NCBI GenBank assembly: GCA_964035545.1
Contig: OZ037767.1
Location: 26,397,628 to 26,461,627, forward strand
Origin: Bugula neritina
Taxonomy: Eukaryota > Bryozoa > Gymnolaemata > Cheilostomatida > Bugulidae
Reading direction: 5' to 3'
DNA: 64,000 nt
Shown: one piece after another, positions 46,601 to 58,600 of the stretch
How positions within the stretch are numbered: position 1 is the stretch's first letter
How the letters are laid out: every line of letters begins with the position of its first letter
The notes under the pieces: model-generated
The model's input: only the letters and a program-made list of their open reading frames with translations
Databases searched by the model: none
Told to the model about the DNA's origin: nothing
Made by a program: the position numbers and the translations under genes

Positions 46601-49600
46601 AATGATGCGTGGCCGTGGTGATGATAGGTTGGCTAATGATAATATTCAATTGAGTAATAAAAATGTGAAAAAATTTGAAGCATTTATATTTAAGATTAAT
46701 TGTTTTTTACCATTAAACTTTTTATTACTTACTGCTTATTAGGAATGGAAATCAACTATGTTATACTACGCAGTCTCTAGGTGTACATGTAGTTTCTATT
46801 CTCAGATATGGTGGCAACTTCAACGACAGAGGAGCTGGTTCCAGTCAGAGATATGGTAGGTCGGGTCCAGGACCAGGTGGAGATTATGGACTGAGAGGAG
46901 GAGAGTCACATCCTCGGTGGAATGACGCAGGTAGCATCTCACCTCTGGATCAGAGACGAGACAAGGTGTCCAGGGGGATTAGGTCAGATTTCCGGGGATA
47001 TGATTCACCAGGTAGGTTGGTTATGCTGTCAGCTTTTGGTGTATTATGTAATAAACAGCTGGTATATTGTTACCTTGTCAACAATGAGTGAGTGGATAAA
47101 CAATGCCCATGTTCTATCGTCACGGTATGTTTTTTATACTCTGTTAGGAAGTCGGTCCGGATTTGATGATTATTACAAGGGCAGACGAAGGTCAATATCT
47201 CCTGGAAGTAGTAGACTGAGCAGAAGGTCCCCTAGTCCAGGAAGTAGGACTGCCAGACATTATAGATTCAGTAGATCTCCTCCTAACCATTCGTAAGTTT
47301 GTAGCTTCAGTTGTGATATCTGTAATATCTCTTTTTAGTATTAAACTGCTGATGAATCAGTTCCGAGCTTAATATAGAGCTATACATTACTATACTATAT
47401 TACAGGTCACGTGGCCGAAGCATATACAGTAGAAGTCCTCCCAGTTTAACCAGTTCTGGCTTACCACGATCTCCACGGTCTCCGCACAAGTCCGTAACAT
47501 CTCAATCAACTCCTACAAGAGACGAGACTCGAGGTGTCACTCCCCCTAGTGACCGGAGTGGTAGAGGTTAGTTGAAATATATCACTAGGTTACTATGTTG
47601 TACAGTTAGATGATTATTAAAATATTATACGCATAAGCACAGCCAGAAAGATACCTTGGTGTAGAATCATTTAAACCGTTTCAGTCATGCTTGCAGATAG
47701 TGAAAGGAGGAGTCGTAGAGATGACTTTAACAGAAGGTCAGCTGCATCTCGAGGTGTAGTAAAGCTCTCTGCTGCCAACACTCCACTGAGCAGTAGAGAC
47801 AGCGATGCCGATTCTATCTGCAGCACTGGTGACCACCTGGATGACCTCCAGAGAAAAAGAAATGAACTGCTCTCTCAACTAAAGGTACTAGCTATACTAT
47901 TAAAGTTTGAGTATTAGGAATTGTGTCACCAACACCTGAAGTTCTCTTAGTTTTATAGAGAAGCTCAAAATATACTTAATTTCTGCATGTAATTGTCAGA
48001 TAAATTATATTGAGAGTTTTCAATATATAATTCACCAATGAGAATTAATTTATAGCCCGAGGTATATACAGTAACTGTATTGTTTGATGCACCACTGTAT
48101 ATTCAGAGTACAGAAATACCTTTACAGAGAGCACAACTCTTTATTAGATATGTTGTGTAAAAAATTAGTTGCATAATCTGGAGCTTTGTAATGCTACTGG
48201 GCAGCTTTTTTGTATAGAATCTTTGCTCATTGATAGCTTTATATTGTGGTCATGAATCATTAATGGTGTTTTAACAGCCACAATGAAGATGGATATAATA
48301 TAATGTAGTCTAATAGAAGTTATATGTAATATAGCTCTTTTACCTGGACTTTTAGCTAATTTGGCTGATAATTATTTTTTTAAGTAACTGTTAGCCACGC
48401 TGCACTACATTAGGTGACAGCAACCTATTTCTCTTTTATTGATATACTTTTTATGTTGCGCCATTATAGTTTATCTTTGTGCTGCTACTTTTATCTGCTC
48501 TTCCTTTATTTTCCCTGCTACAGGTAATAATTTCTGTTGTAAAGATCTTTTTGGCATTACTTAGTCGCAGTAAGCTATTTTAATTCTGCGCTATGTTTTA
48601 AATCCTGCTTCACAATTCGGTGCTCATTTGTGATAGTGATAGTATTCTATTTTCTCTGACTCAGAGTCTTAAATAGTTTGTGATATTTCAGGGTCTAGAT
48701 AATGACAGCCCTACCCCAGACTCTTCTACAAATATCAAGTGGGATACAGATACTTTGCCTCAGAGTCTACCTGATAAGCCAGATAACAGTTGGAGTGGCC
48801 CACAATCAACCCGAACTGCGGAACTCAATGATAAGACCCCATCTAATCCTTCAGTGAGAATTTATGTTATTATATTTTCATAGCAACATTTCAGGTTCAT
48901 TGACTGGTTGTCTTTTGATTATTATTGGTTTGTCTTAGATTTTTATATTGACTGAAATTAGTAGAACCCTTATTTATGGATAGGTTAAAGACTTGTTGAA
49001 ATCATGTAAAGCTCTATGATGATGGTTGAAATATGTTCTAATACTTAGTTATTGGTAAAAGCTTTTACTGAAATCACATTCATACCAACTATCATGTATT
49101 ATTTGTACATTTATTTTCACTCAATAGAATAATCAATAATTTAACAATACAAGTTAGATATTTTATAATTATTGCATGTCTATTGCATCTTTTTTACAAT
49201 CACAATGCTGAAACTAGTAATTTCTGATTCATAAAGGTGGACATAAAAGAGACAACAATAGACAGTAGACTAAGTATACGAGAGCAGTTTGAGAATATGA
49301 GACGTCAAAGTGAGCTCTCTAATTCCTCACTCAGTTCTACTCTAGGATCTCAGTTGATGAAGAAGTCTGTTGAAAAGACTCTATCTACCTCCCCTAAATC
49401 TGAATCCAGCAACTCGGCTGCTGTTTCTGCTACTTTCAAGAAACGAAAAGACAAAGACCGGTATACTTTCATATTTATTAACTTATTGTTTCACTTGATT
49501 GGGATCATTTAGTTATCATTTCTAATTTCTAGACTGTTCAGTTATAAAATTGCTTCATTTTATGCTTTCTTATTTACTTGACATCTTAAACATTGACATA

Positions 49601-52600
49601 ATAAAGTCACATTTGTGGAGTTCTTGTGCAAGAATAGCCAAAAAACTTCAATGTAATCTCGTATCTATTTTGGACATGATTTCAGATCGTACCGTAAACC
49701 AAGCAGCAAAGGACTGGAAGAAATACCATTGGATGGTGTCGGCCCACCACGAGAGCATGTGCTCGATCTCTGGGGTAAGTCTTTCATACCGTGTGCATTT
49801 CCTTGTTGCTCATTGTACTTTAAGTGAATTGTCCAATTATGCTGTGATAGTCTTATGGTTACGAGATGTATAGAGAACTGAATGTGAAAAAAATTTTTGT
49901 TTATAGATGCACTGAAGCAAAGACAATGCATGCAGCTGACCAAACCATGTGACCTAGCTCTGCCTAAGTTTGCTATGACTCAGTTACAATCTCCCAGAAG
50001 TCCGGGTGCTCAGGCTAAACGACTCTCCATGGACTCCCCTCTGAGTAGCCCCGCCCTCCCTTCCACTTTCTCTACAGAAAGAATTCCTATTATTAAAACT
50101 GGTACTTCTCTATAATTAATATACTGATAGAGATGGAATAATGGCATTTATAGTTTACTTCATGCATCAGTATTTGTGTATCTAAAATATTGCTTACTTG
50201 GGCATCAACTCTATTAAAGAGGTTGTTTGTTGTAAGAAGAATGTGGATGCTGTCTTAATGGAAGTCTTAATAGACTGTAAGCAATTCAATTATAACACGC
50301 GATCCTAATTGTAGACACTAATGATGATGATTTGGATGACGGGGAGGGTAGTCTTTCCCCTAATTCTAGAGATATAGCCGAGAGGATCCGTAAGCTAAAC
50401 GAAAGACTGTGCATTGCTGATAAAGCCATGTCTCAGGCTCCAAAGGAGATTCGTCCTTCCATTGACCTCAGCAAGTACAAGATTGTCAGGAAGTAAGTGG
50501 AAAATATTGTGAAACATTTTTTGTAGTTTTCATAATTTTTACATTTTTGCTTGAATTTTCTTTTACTAAACTTACTTACTTTTGACAGCCACTTTATCAG
50601 GGTTTTAGCTCCATCATATAATGTAAGTATTGGAATAACTTTTATGCTTTCATATAACAGCAAGGTGTGTTTGTACCAATTGCTAAAATTTTATATTTGT
50701 AGGCCCAAGACTGATGTTTTGGCAGTTAATCCTACAGCTAATTCTGGCAGCACCAACTCTTCTGGAAGCGCTTCTACAACGCCGGCAGCACAGAATGTCT
50801 GGACGAGAACCAGTATATTTGATCAAGACTGTGAGAGACTAGCCGCTGCCTCTGCCCCCACTCTGTCTACACCACTACTAGCCCCCCTGACTGCGCCAGT
50901 CTCTGCCCCCACTTTGTCTACACCACTACTAACCCCTCTGACTGCGCCAGTCTCGCTCTCTGTCAACAATGCTTCTCCTGTATCTGATGTCACAGGTGTA
51001 GTTCCATCAGACTCGGCTATGGAGTCTTCTACATTGCCGTTGGTGAGTCACCAGTCTTCTCATTTAATCTAGAATATTCTTTATTTGGGTTGCCAAACTC
51101 TTAGAAACTTGAATATACTTTTAATTTTAATGCAGTTTTGTTACTCCTGAGTAATTTAAATGCACATCGGCCTATATTTTCAATCATTAAGTTCTACTTG
51201 GTTGTTTAATCATAATGTATGGCCAAATGATGCTCCTCAGATTTCATTATATTTTAATTTATTCTGTCTATCCTTCATTCAAAATCAAAATGTCATATTT
51301 GTTTTTCTGACTACAGCGTGAGAAAGCGCCATGTGGAAGTACCCTTTCAGCTAAAAGCTCTGTGTATAAGGACATTGGCCCTATATCTCCAAACCCACCT
51401 GGCAACTCATCAGCTGACAGACCTCTAGGGGAGTTATCAGCCCCGTCAGCGCCGGTCAAGAGCATACTGCGCCGAACCAGCAGCTCTGATGGTGGCCGAA
51501 AGACATCATGGCCGCTGACCGATTCTCGGGCTCAACCCTTACAAGATAACCGTTCCTCACAAGACGCGAGAATTGTAGCCGAAGTCAAGCCTCTAGAAGT
51601 CAAACAAGAGAAAGAGTTGTCTGAATCACTCCCCTTCATAAAGAAGGTAAGGTATTGCACTCTACAGAGGAATTCGAATTTAAAAGTTGAAGTTGATATT
51701 TTGTAAATCTCTGAAATTTGGTGCAGTTATAATTTTGATTAACAAATCCGATATATTGAAAAACCTGTTTTTTTGTAAATGAATTTATGTATATCAGGTA
51801 GATTGATTATCTATTTTGCTCTTCAATTAACTAAGTTGAAATAAATATTTTCTCTTGGAGCTTGAAGCTCATAACCATGTTGATATTAAAAAATCTGATG
51901 TAATTGATGTTACAGATAAGGCAATGGGTGTGGAGAAATGCGTTTAAATTAAAAATTTCATATTTTAAATGTTATTTTGTAATGATTGGTTTTATTTTAG
52001 TTTTTAAATTTTTAAAAATATTTTTTACAATCTTGCAGGAGCCAGTATCCAGCCGATACGATTACCCACTTCCTGTAAAGCAAGAGAGACCGGAACACAC
52101 GGCTTATAAATCCTCGTTTGGCCGCCAAACAGAAATAAAACATGAGTCTAAGCCAATGACTACCTCATCAACTAAGCGCAGTAAACATGACTTTAAGCCA
52201 CATCTTGATCTTTTCAAGCCTGATGATGACGCCATCATCAGCACCAGTGGGGCTGAAAGAAAAAAACATTCTTCCAATACGGCTGTCCGTATTTCTGGGA
52301 GCAATGAATCTTCTCACTCCAAAGAGTTCACGGCTAATGAAAAGAGCAAAAAGTCTCATAAAGAGAAAAAGCCGGAGAAAAGGTCCAAGTCTGATCATAA
52401 AACAAAATCGGAGAAAATTGAAATTAAATCAGAGAAAAGCGATCATTCTAATCGCAACAAGTCAATTGATAACTTGAAAAGTGATAAACACGAAAAGCAT
52501 CACAAAAAGAAAGATAAAAATAAAGAAAAAGAACGGGAAAAAGAATTAGAAGTAGAAAGACAAAGGATGAAAGAGGAAGAAGAACGGCAGAAGTTACTGG

Positions 52601-55600
52601 CATTGGAGCAGAAAAAGGAACATGAACGCCAAGAAGAGCTGAAGCGGCAGCAAGAGATGCGTCAAAAGGAAATTGAACGACAAAAAGAAATTGAACGTCA
52701 AAAGGAAATTGAGCGTCAAAAAGAAATTGAACGACAAAAGGAAATTGAACGTCAAAAAGAGTTGAACCGTCAAAGAGAATTGGAAAAGCAAAGAGAGCAG
52801 GAAAGGCAAAAAAGATTAGAAATTGAGAAAGAGACTGAGCGTAAGAAGCAGAAGGCAGCTGCTCATCAACGTAGTCTAGATAATGAAAGGCACTCTGACA
52901 CTAAGGATGAGGACAGCTCGGAATCTGACATAGAAACTAAACCGTCCAAATATAAAAATAAAGTCAAATCCAAAGCTGCAACCTCTAACAAAAGTAGCAA
53001 GAAAAGTGGTAAAGAAACTGTACCAGTGAATAAAGCATCTAAAAAGTCTGCAAAACAAGAAAAGAGTTCACCTAAGAAGCAGCCAAAAAGGCGTAAAGGT
53101 GAGATAACTTATGTACTTTTTTTTTTAATTCAAAATTACATATATTAACACTACCTGCTGCCATTTTCTTTTTTGGACACTGCACAGTTTTCTTGCAAGT
53201 AGTTTCATTATGAAAATCTAATTATTTTCCAGCAATGATCATCAAGAACCGCTTGTAAAATTAATTCCAAGTTGAACTTTTTATGTGTATTTTTTAGTAA
53301 GTAGAGTAGTGGAATCTGCCACCTCTTCAGGTGAGGATGAGGTTGAAGATAAGACTCACACGAATGTTCCTTCTGAAGCCGAACATTCTCCGACTCTGAT
53401 AGAAGATGTCGTGGAGGAAGTAGTTGACCAGACAGACGAAGTTGTTGACAATCGAGAGCGAGAGAAGACTGAGGAAGAAAAAGCTAACTGGATGCTGGAG
53501 TATGCCCCATTTTTTGAGTCCATGTATGACAAGGTGAAGCGAAAGAGAACGGCTGCTAAGAAAGCTGCCGAAAAAACACAGAGAGCTAAAAAAGCAGTGG
53601 AAAAGGCAAAAGCAAGAAAGTGAGGAAAATCGCAAGCATATGTGTGGCCTACTGTATAAATATGTAGTAAAATGAAGTACATGTTTGTGCAGTGTAACTT
53701 AAGTTTAGAAGAACTTGGTAATACTGGTCTAATAATAATCATTCTTGTCTTGAGGATATAAGGCAAAGGTCAGTTGAGTATAATGGTGATTCTGTTGTAG
53801 CAAAGAAACAGATTCTGATGATAGCGATAGTGACTCTGAAGAGGTTGAGGAGTCGCCATTGTCTTCTCCTGTGAGAAACAAGGCTAAACAATCTAGTGGA
53901 AAGAAAAGTGTGCTGGTCACATCGGAGAGTGAAGACATGTCTCCTCAGAGATTTATATCTAAAGAGAGGAAGAGTGGCTCGGCCCACAAAACCTCGCACA
54001 AACAGAAGAAACTAGAGGCTATAAAATTATCCAACAAGCCTCAAAAGCAGTCAACTGTCAAAAAGAAGGTAAGCTTCCCCCCCCCCCCCCGGTGGTTTTT
54101 AGAGAATAGTTCTCTGCTTTTTCATGAATTTGTTTTGATGCCCAATGTCAAATTTTACCATTACAAGGTTGAGGGTCGCTTGTTTTAGGCCAACAAATAT
54201 TAACATTCACTGTGAAAATATATTCTATAATATTGAATGGCAGAGGTACTATGCAGGGCTATGTTTTATATTGTACATTCATGGGATATGATGATTCTGT
54301 TATATTATAATTCTGTTTTCCATCAAATGAATGTTTATGTCAGCATAGGTTTGGTGAAACAAAAAGCTTTTTGAAAACTATTCAAGTGACTACGAATTAT
54401 TTTCAAGTTTTTCATAAAAGACTAATTATTATTATTGTTGATGGTTTTGTTGATGGTTACGGCTATACACTTACTGTTTGACCTTGTTGCAGAAGCCGAG
54501 CACGCCATCGAAACACTCGGCTCTCTCGGCAGCTACAACTCAGCTGTCGGACTCGGAAAGCGAGAGCGAGGTGGACACCGTGAAGAGCAACGAGGTCAAG
54601 AAGAGGGTTTTGAATAACGTGTGGAGGAGAAACCCCAACGAGGCGAATAAGAAGAAAGCAACTCCTGTATCTAAAGGGAAGAAGCAGCAGAACCCTGCTA
54701 AACGAAAGGTAGGGAATGCCATGGTTCTCACTGCTTGCAAGAGTAGCAGAGTCGGGTGGTTACTGAGCCAGCCTCAAAGCTCTAATGTCAGCTAAACATA
54801 GCATAGCAAGGTTGCTAAACTGCATTCTGTTAAATGCAACATTATTAGAAATTCCAATTGTCCATCGTATTATCAACTTGTCTACTTTCTTGTTTGTGTC
54901 TCTTGATTAATTTGATGCTGACCTTATTATGCAGTTTGATGAGGCAATGTAACTCACAGTAATGGTATGTTATCCAACTAAATGTGCAATTTTATCTGAC
55001 CAATGCTTATTTTGCTGGAGTTTTATAATATATAGATAGCTAATAGATGAAATAAGGTACACAATGCAAAATAAAGGTTAGTTAGCTACTTCAGCATTCA
55101 AGTTTCTTCATAAGCTTCTGTCAACTGTGCCTATTACTTTCATTTACTTTTATGTAAGTTAGGAAACTTTTGTATCCTAGTCTGATTGTATTTTGTTGGA
55201 TTATGGATCCTAAACAGTTTGAAATAGACTGAGGTCTATTGTCTTGTTTGCAGACAAGTGCAAAGGCTTCTGCTCCACCCCCTACTACATCTGAGCAGAG
55301 CTCTTCAGATGAGAGTGATAGCGAGACTGAAACAGAACCCGTATCTCCTGTTGCTCCAGCATCTCCACCAGCACCGGCATCTCCACCTGCACCAGCGTCT
55401 CCACCTGCACCAGCGTCTCCACCTGCACCAGCATCTCCACCAGCACCAGCATCTCCACCAACACCAGCATCTCCGCCAGTTCCAGCTGCTAGTAAAAAGA
55501 GAAAGCAGTCTGCACCAACTCCAAGCAAAGTAGCTCCTAAGCGCCAGGTTTGTATCTTCTGTGTTGTATTTGGCAGGGTTGGGGTCAATTACATGTAAAT

Positions 55601-58600
55601 GTAATTAATTACAATTACAATTACATGAAGATTTGTCAATTACAATTACAATTATAATTACAGTTGAAAATAAATGTAATTAATTACAATTACAATTACA
55701 TGGCAATGTAATTAATTACAATTACAATTACTTTTGTTCTCGCAAGGAATAAATAGAAGTTACTTCTAGGGTCCAACTACCAGCGGCAATGGTGAACCTC
55801 TTTTGTTTTCTACAGTGATACTATTATGTCATTCCATACCAAATCAACCAACTTTCAAGGAGTCCCACATCTTTGTGTCTCAGATTTTGCTCATATTTAC
55901 ACTAAATGGACCTACACATGTTCAGATTACCACTCGTGAATATTTCTGGCCTGACACAAAAACATTTTGAGAAATTACTACTTTGGTGAACAAAGGTTGG
56001 AAAATTTGTGATTTATACTTTTAGACCAATTTATATGTAATTTAAAATTTGATTAGGCGAGTATTTGAAATTTTTCAAAATTTACAAAGATTTGTTCATA
56101 TTCAATGATTTTGCATATATGCACACAAAGTATTCTGTAGTATGTGTTGCTACTAGTGCAAATTGTTGGGTATTATCAAATCACAGCAAATTTAAGGCTC
56201 AGTCTGGAAAATTGATTGAGATATAGACGTTTATAGATTAGTCTAAAAATAGAAATCACAAATTTTCCTCAAAATGTTTCTCAACTTTTGTCCACAAAAG
56301 TAGTCAGTTCTCAAAAAAAATTTGTGTCAGGTCAGAAATACTGAAGAAGAGTACTTGAGGTATGTGTAGGTCTATTTGGTGTAAACATTAACAAAATCTG
56401 AGACGCAAATAGACGCGGGCAATTCGGTGAGCTGGCATGGAATGACCCTACTATATAGACCTAACTATCTGAACTTGTTATTTAACAGTAGGCATTGTAG
56501 AAAAAGGAGTTTTTTAAGATTTAAAAGTTTGAAGTAATTGACATGTAATTATAAAGTAATTGTAAAAATCAATTACATTAGATATGTAATTAATTACAAT
56601 TACAATTACAATTACATTTTTAAACCTCAATTACAAATTACATTCAATTACTTGAAAAAATGTAATTAATTACAGCCAATTACAATTACAAATTACAATT
56701 ACCCCAACCCTGGTATTTGGACAGTTGTTGAAGGTTATAGTGCAATAGCAGGTAATAACATAGTTGAGATATTATTATAATATAATGTATTATGTTTTAG
56801 AAGAGGCAGTCTAGCGTGGCTGAGGATACAGCCGAGCAAACCGCTAACTCTGCACCGGCTTCTAAAACTTCACAACCTGTCAGACAAATAAAACCTACAA
56901 CTAAATTAGTCAAACCTAAGTCGGCCTCTAGTAAGGCCGTGGCTGCTGCTCGTAGCAAGCAATTAAAGGCAGCAAATAATCGAAGTCAGAGCAGTGGCAG
57001 CAGCAGCAGTAGCTCATCAAGCTCATCTAGCAGCAGCTCTGGTTCAAGCAGCAGCAGTAGCAGCGACAGCGAGTCTGGGAGTAGCCGCAGTGCTAGTCCG
57101 GAGGCATCACCTACAAAGGTAAGTTATGTGGTGGATGTGTGATGAATTCCCTGCTCAGCCAGCTGTGAATGAAACGCTCTCATTATGGACCTAACATCAC
57201 TATCACTTATTATTATCCTGTATGTTTTAGGCTGAGCCACCCAAACAGACTGGAAAAGCTGCTATATCCTCCAAATCATCAACAGTTGAGGTAGTGTATG
57301 CCATATGTATGTGCATTTATTTACCTAGCATATTTACTTATAATGCATTTGTTGCGTACTATTCAAAACATGAATATATAAGTAGAAGCTAATTAGAGGA
57401 TAAAAGTATGAAGTAGTTTTTGCTAAAATTAACATCCGTTCTGATAGAGTTTCAGTTTTAGGGAGAAACAAGTGTATAGTTGAAACAGTTATTATGTAAT
57501 TAAATTAAGAGTTCAACTAAAGGTTTTGCTGGCGAACCTGTATCCTGTTGCTGGTTTCTTGTGGGGCTGTTGCTCTGCTTTTTGTTGAAAGGCTTATTCA
57601 AGTTTGGTTGGCGGATACATTTTAAGAATTGCAGATGATTTCGTAACCCTATTGGTGCCTCATATTTACCAGCTGAATATGAATATGGCTGAAAGTGAAG
57701 GCCAAGGAAAGAAAGCCAAGTCTAGCAGTGAGAGAGAGACTGCGACTAGCGACACGAGGAAAGAGACTTCATACATGGAGGTTGAGAGCACGACTGTGGG
57801 CGTCTTGTCTACTATGAATGACGACGAAGATTCTCTCCTTCCGGGACTAGTCATCGAGGAGTCGGTACCCGAGCATCTGACTGAAGAGAACTCAGCTGCC
57901 GTTGCGTCTCTCAGATCTTACACGGCTGAGGAGGTGTGTGCTGCATACAATACTGCTTACAATACTGCATGCAATACTGCTTACAATACTGCTTACAATA
58001 CTGCATACAATACTGCTTGCAATACTGCTTACAATACTGCTTGCAATACTGCTTACAATACTGCTTACAATACTGCATGCAATGCTGCTTACAATACTGC
58101 TTGCGATACTGCTTGCAATACTGCTTACAGTACTGCATGCAATGCTGCTTACAATACTGCTTACAGTACTGCTTGCGATACTGCTTGCAATACTGCTTAC
58201 AGTACTGCTTACAATGCTGTAATGTGATGTGTGAGATGTGTAAAAATGTTCCGGAAAATGAACACGGTGAAGTGTGGGGCACGTTTATTGTATAATAAAA
58301 AATAATTGCCCACTATGGGAGGGGGTGGGGGGGTCTAAAGCCTTGCCTAACATCGTAATGTGAATCCCCCTGTTGTGTTACCAGAACACAGCTGTATGAT
58401 GAGCTGACAAATCTGTGCTAAAATATTGTATCATATAATGTAAGTTATGCGGAAACAGCTTTTGACTAACTCATTAAGTGTTGATTCTGCTGCAAGAGGT
58501 GACAAGTCTTCTATATTATTATATGCTGTTGTAGACCATGAGTGACTATATAACGCCTAATCATGCAGCATCTTCTCCACCTGAGAACAAAATGGAAATT

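Larger units (their letters stand above)
38205..46627 (+). other. SPEN: SPEN exons 1-9: RRM1-RRM4
   Basis: Exons: 38205-38287, 39611-39892, 42712-42843, 43747-43853, 44586-44697, 45048-45285, 45604-45824, 46055-46190, 46455-46627. RRM1: RYIKVGQIPIGISDD and EAVVAFTDIKAASQA. Exon 3 is an Arg-Ser rich linker ([15 protein letters not shown]). RRM2: VRITHLPSRSS, then DTSLRDGLFHEYKKHGKVTG, which is very close to human DTSLKDGLFHEFKKFGKVT. RRM3: RTLFCGNLEPHTSSSTLRET and YAFVQFSDIKSVVQALKK. The RRM3-RRM4 joint LGFGKSMPTNCVW is nearly invariant across the family. RRM4: ALVSFQATDQAVAALSDLK and the final strand KLMVDFAS. Confidence 0.95.

Noticed and set aside
55121-55588. 155-codon minus-strand frame with Gly-Asp-Ala-rich repeats
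   Set aside because: Antisense of the ASPPAP coding repeat in SPEN exon 25.
57902-58295. Open frames of Cys/Gln/Tyr or Leu/Thr/Ile repeats on both strands
   Set aside because: All are shadows of the 12-bp minisatellite.
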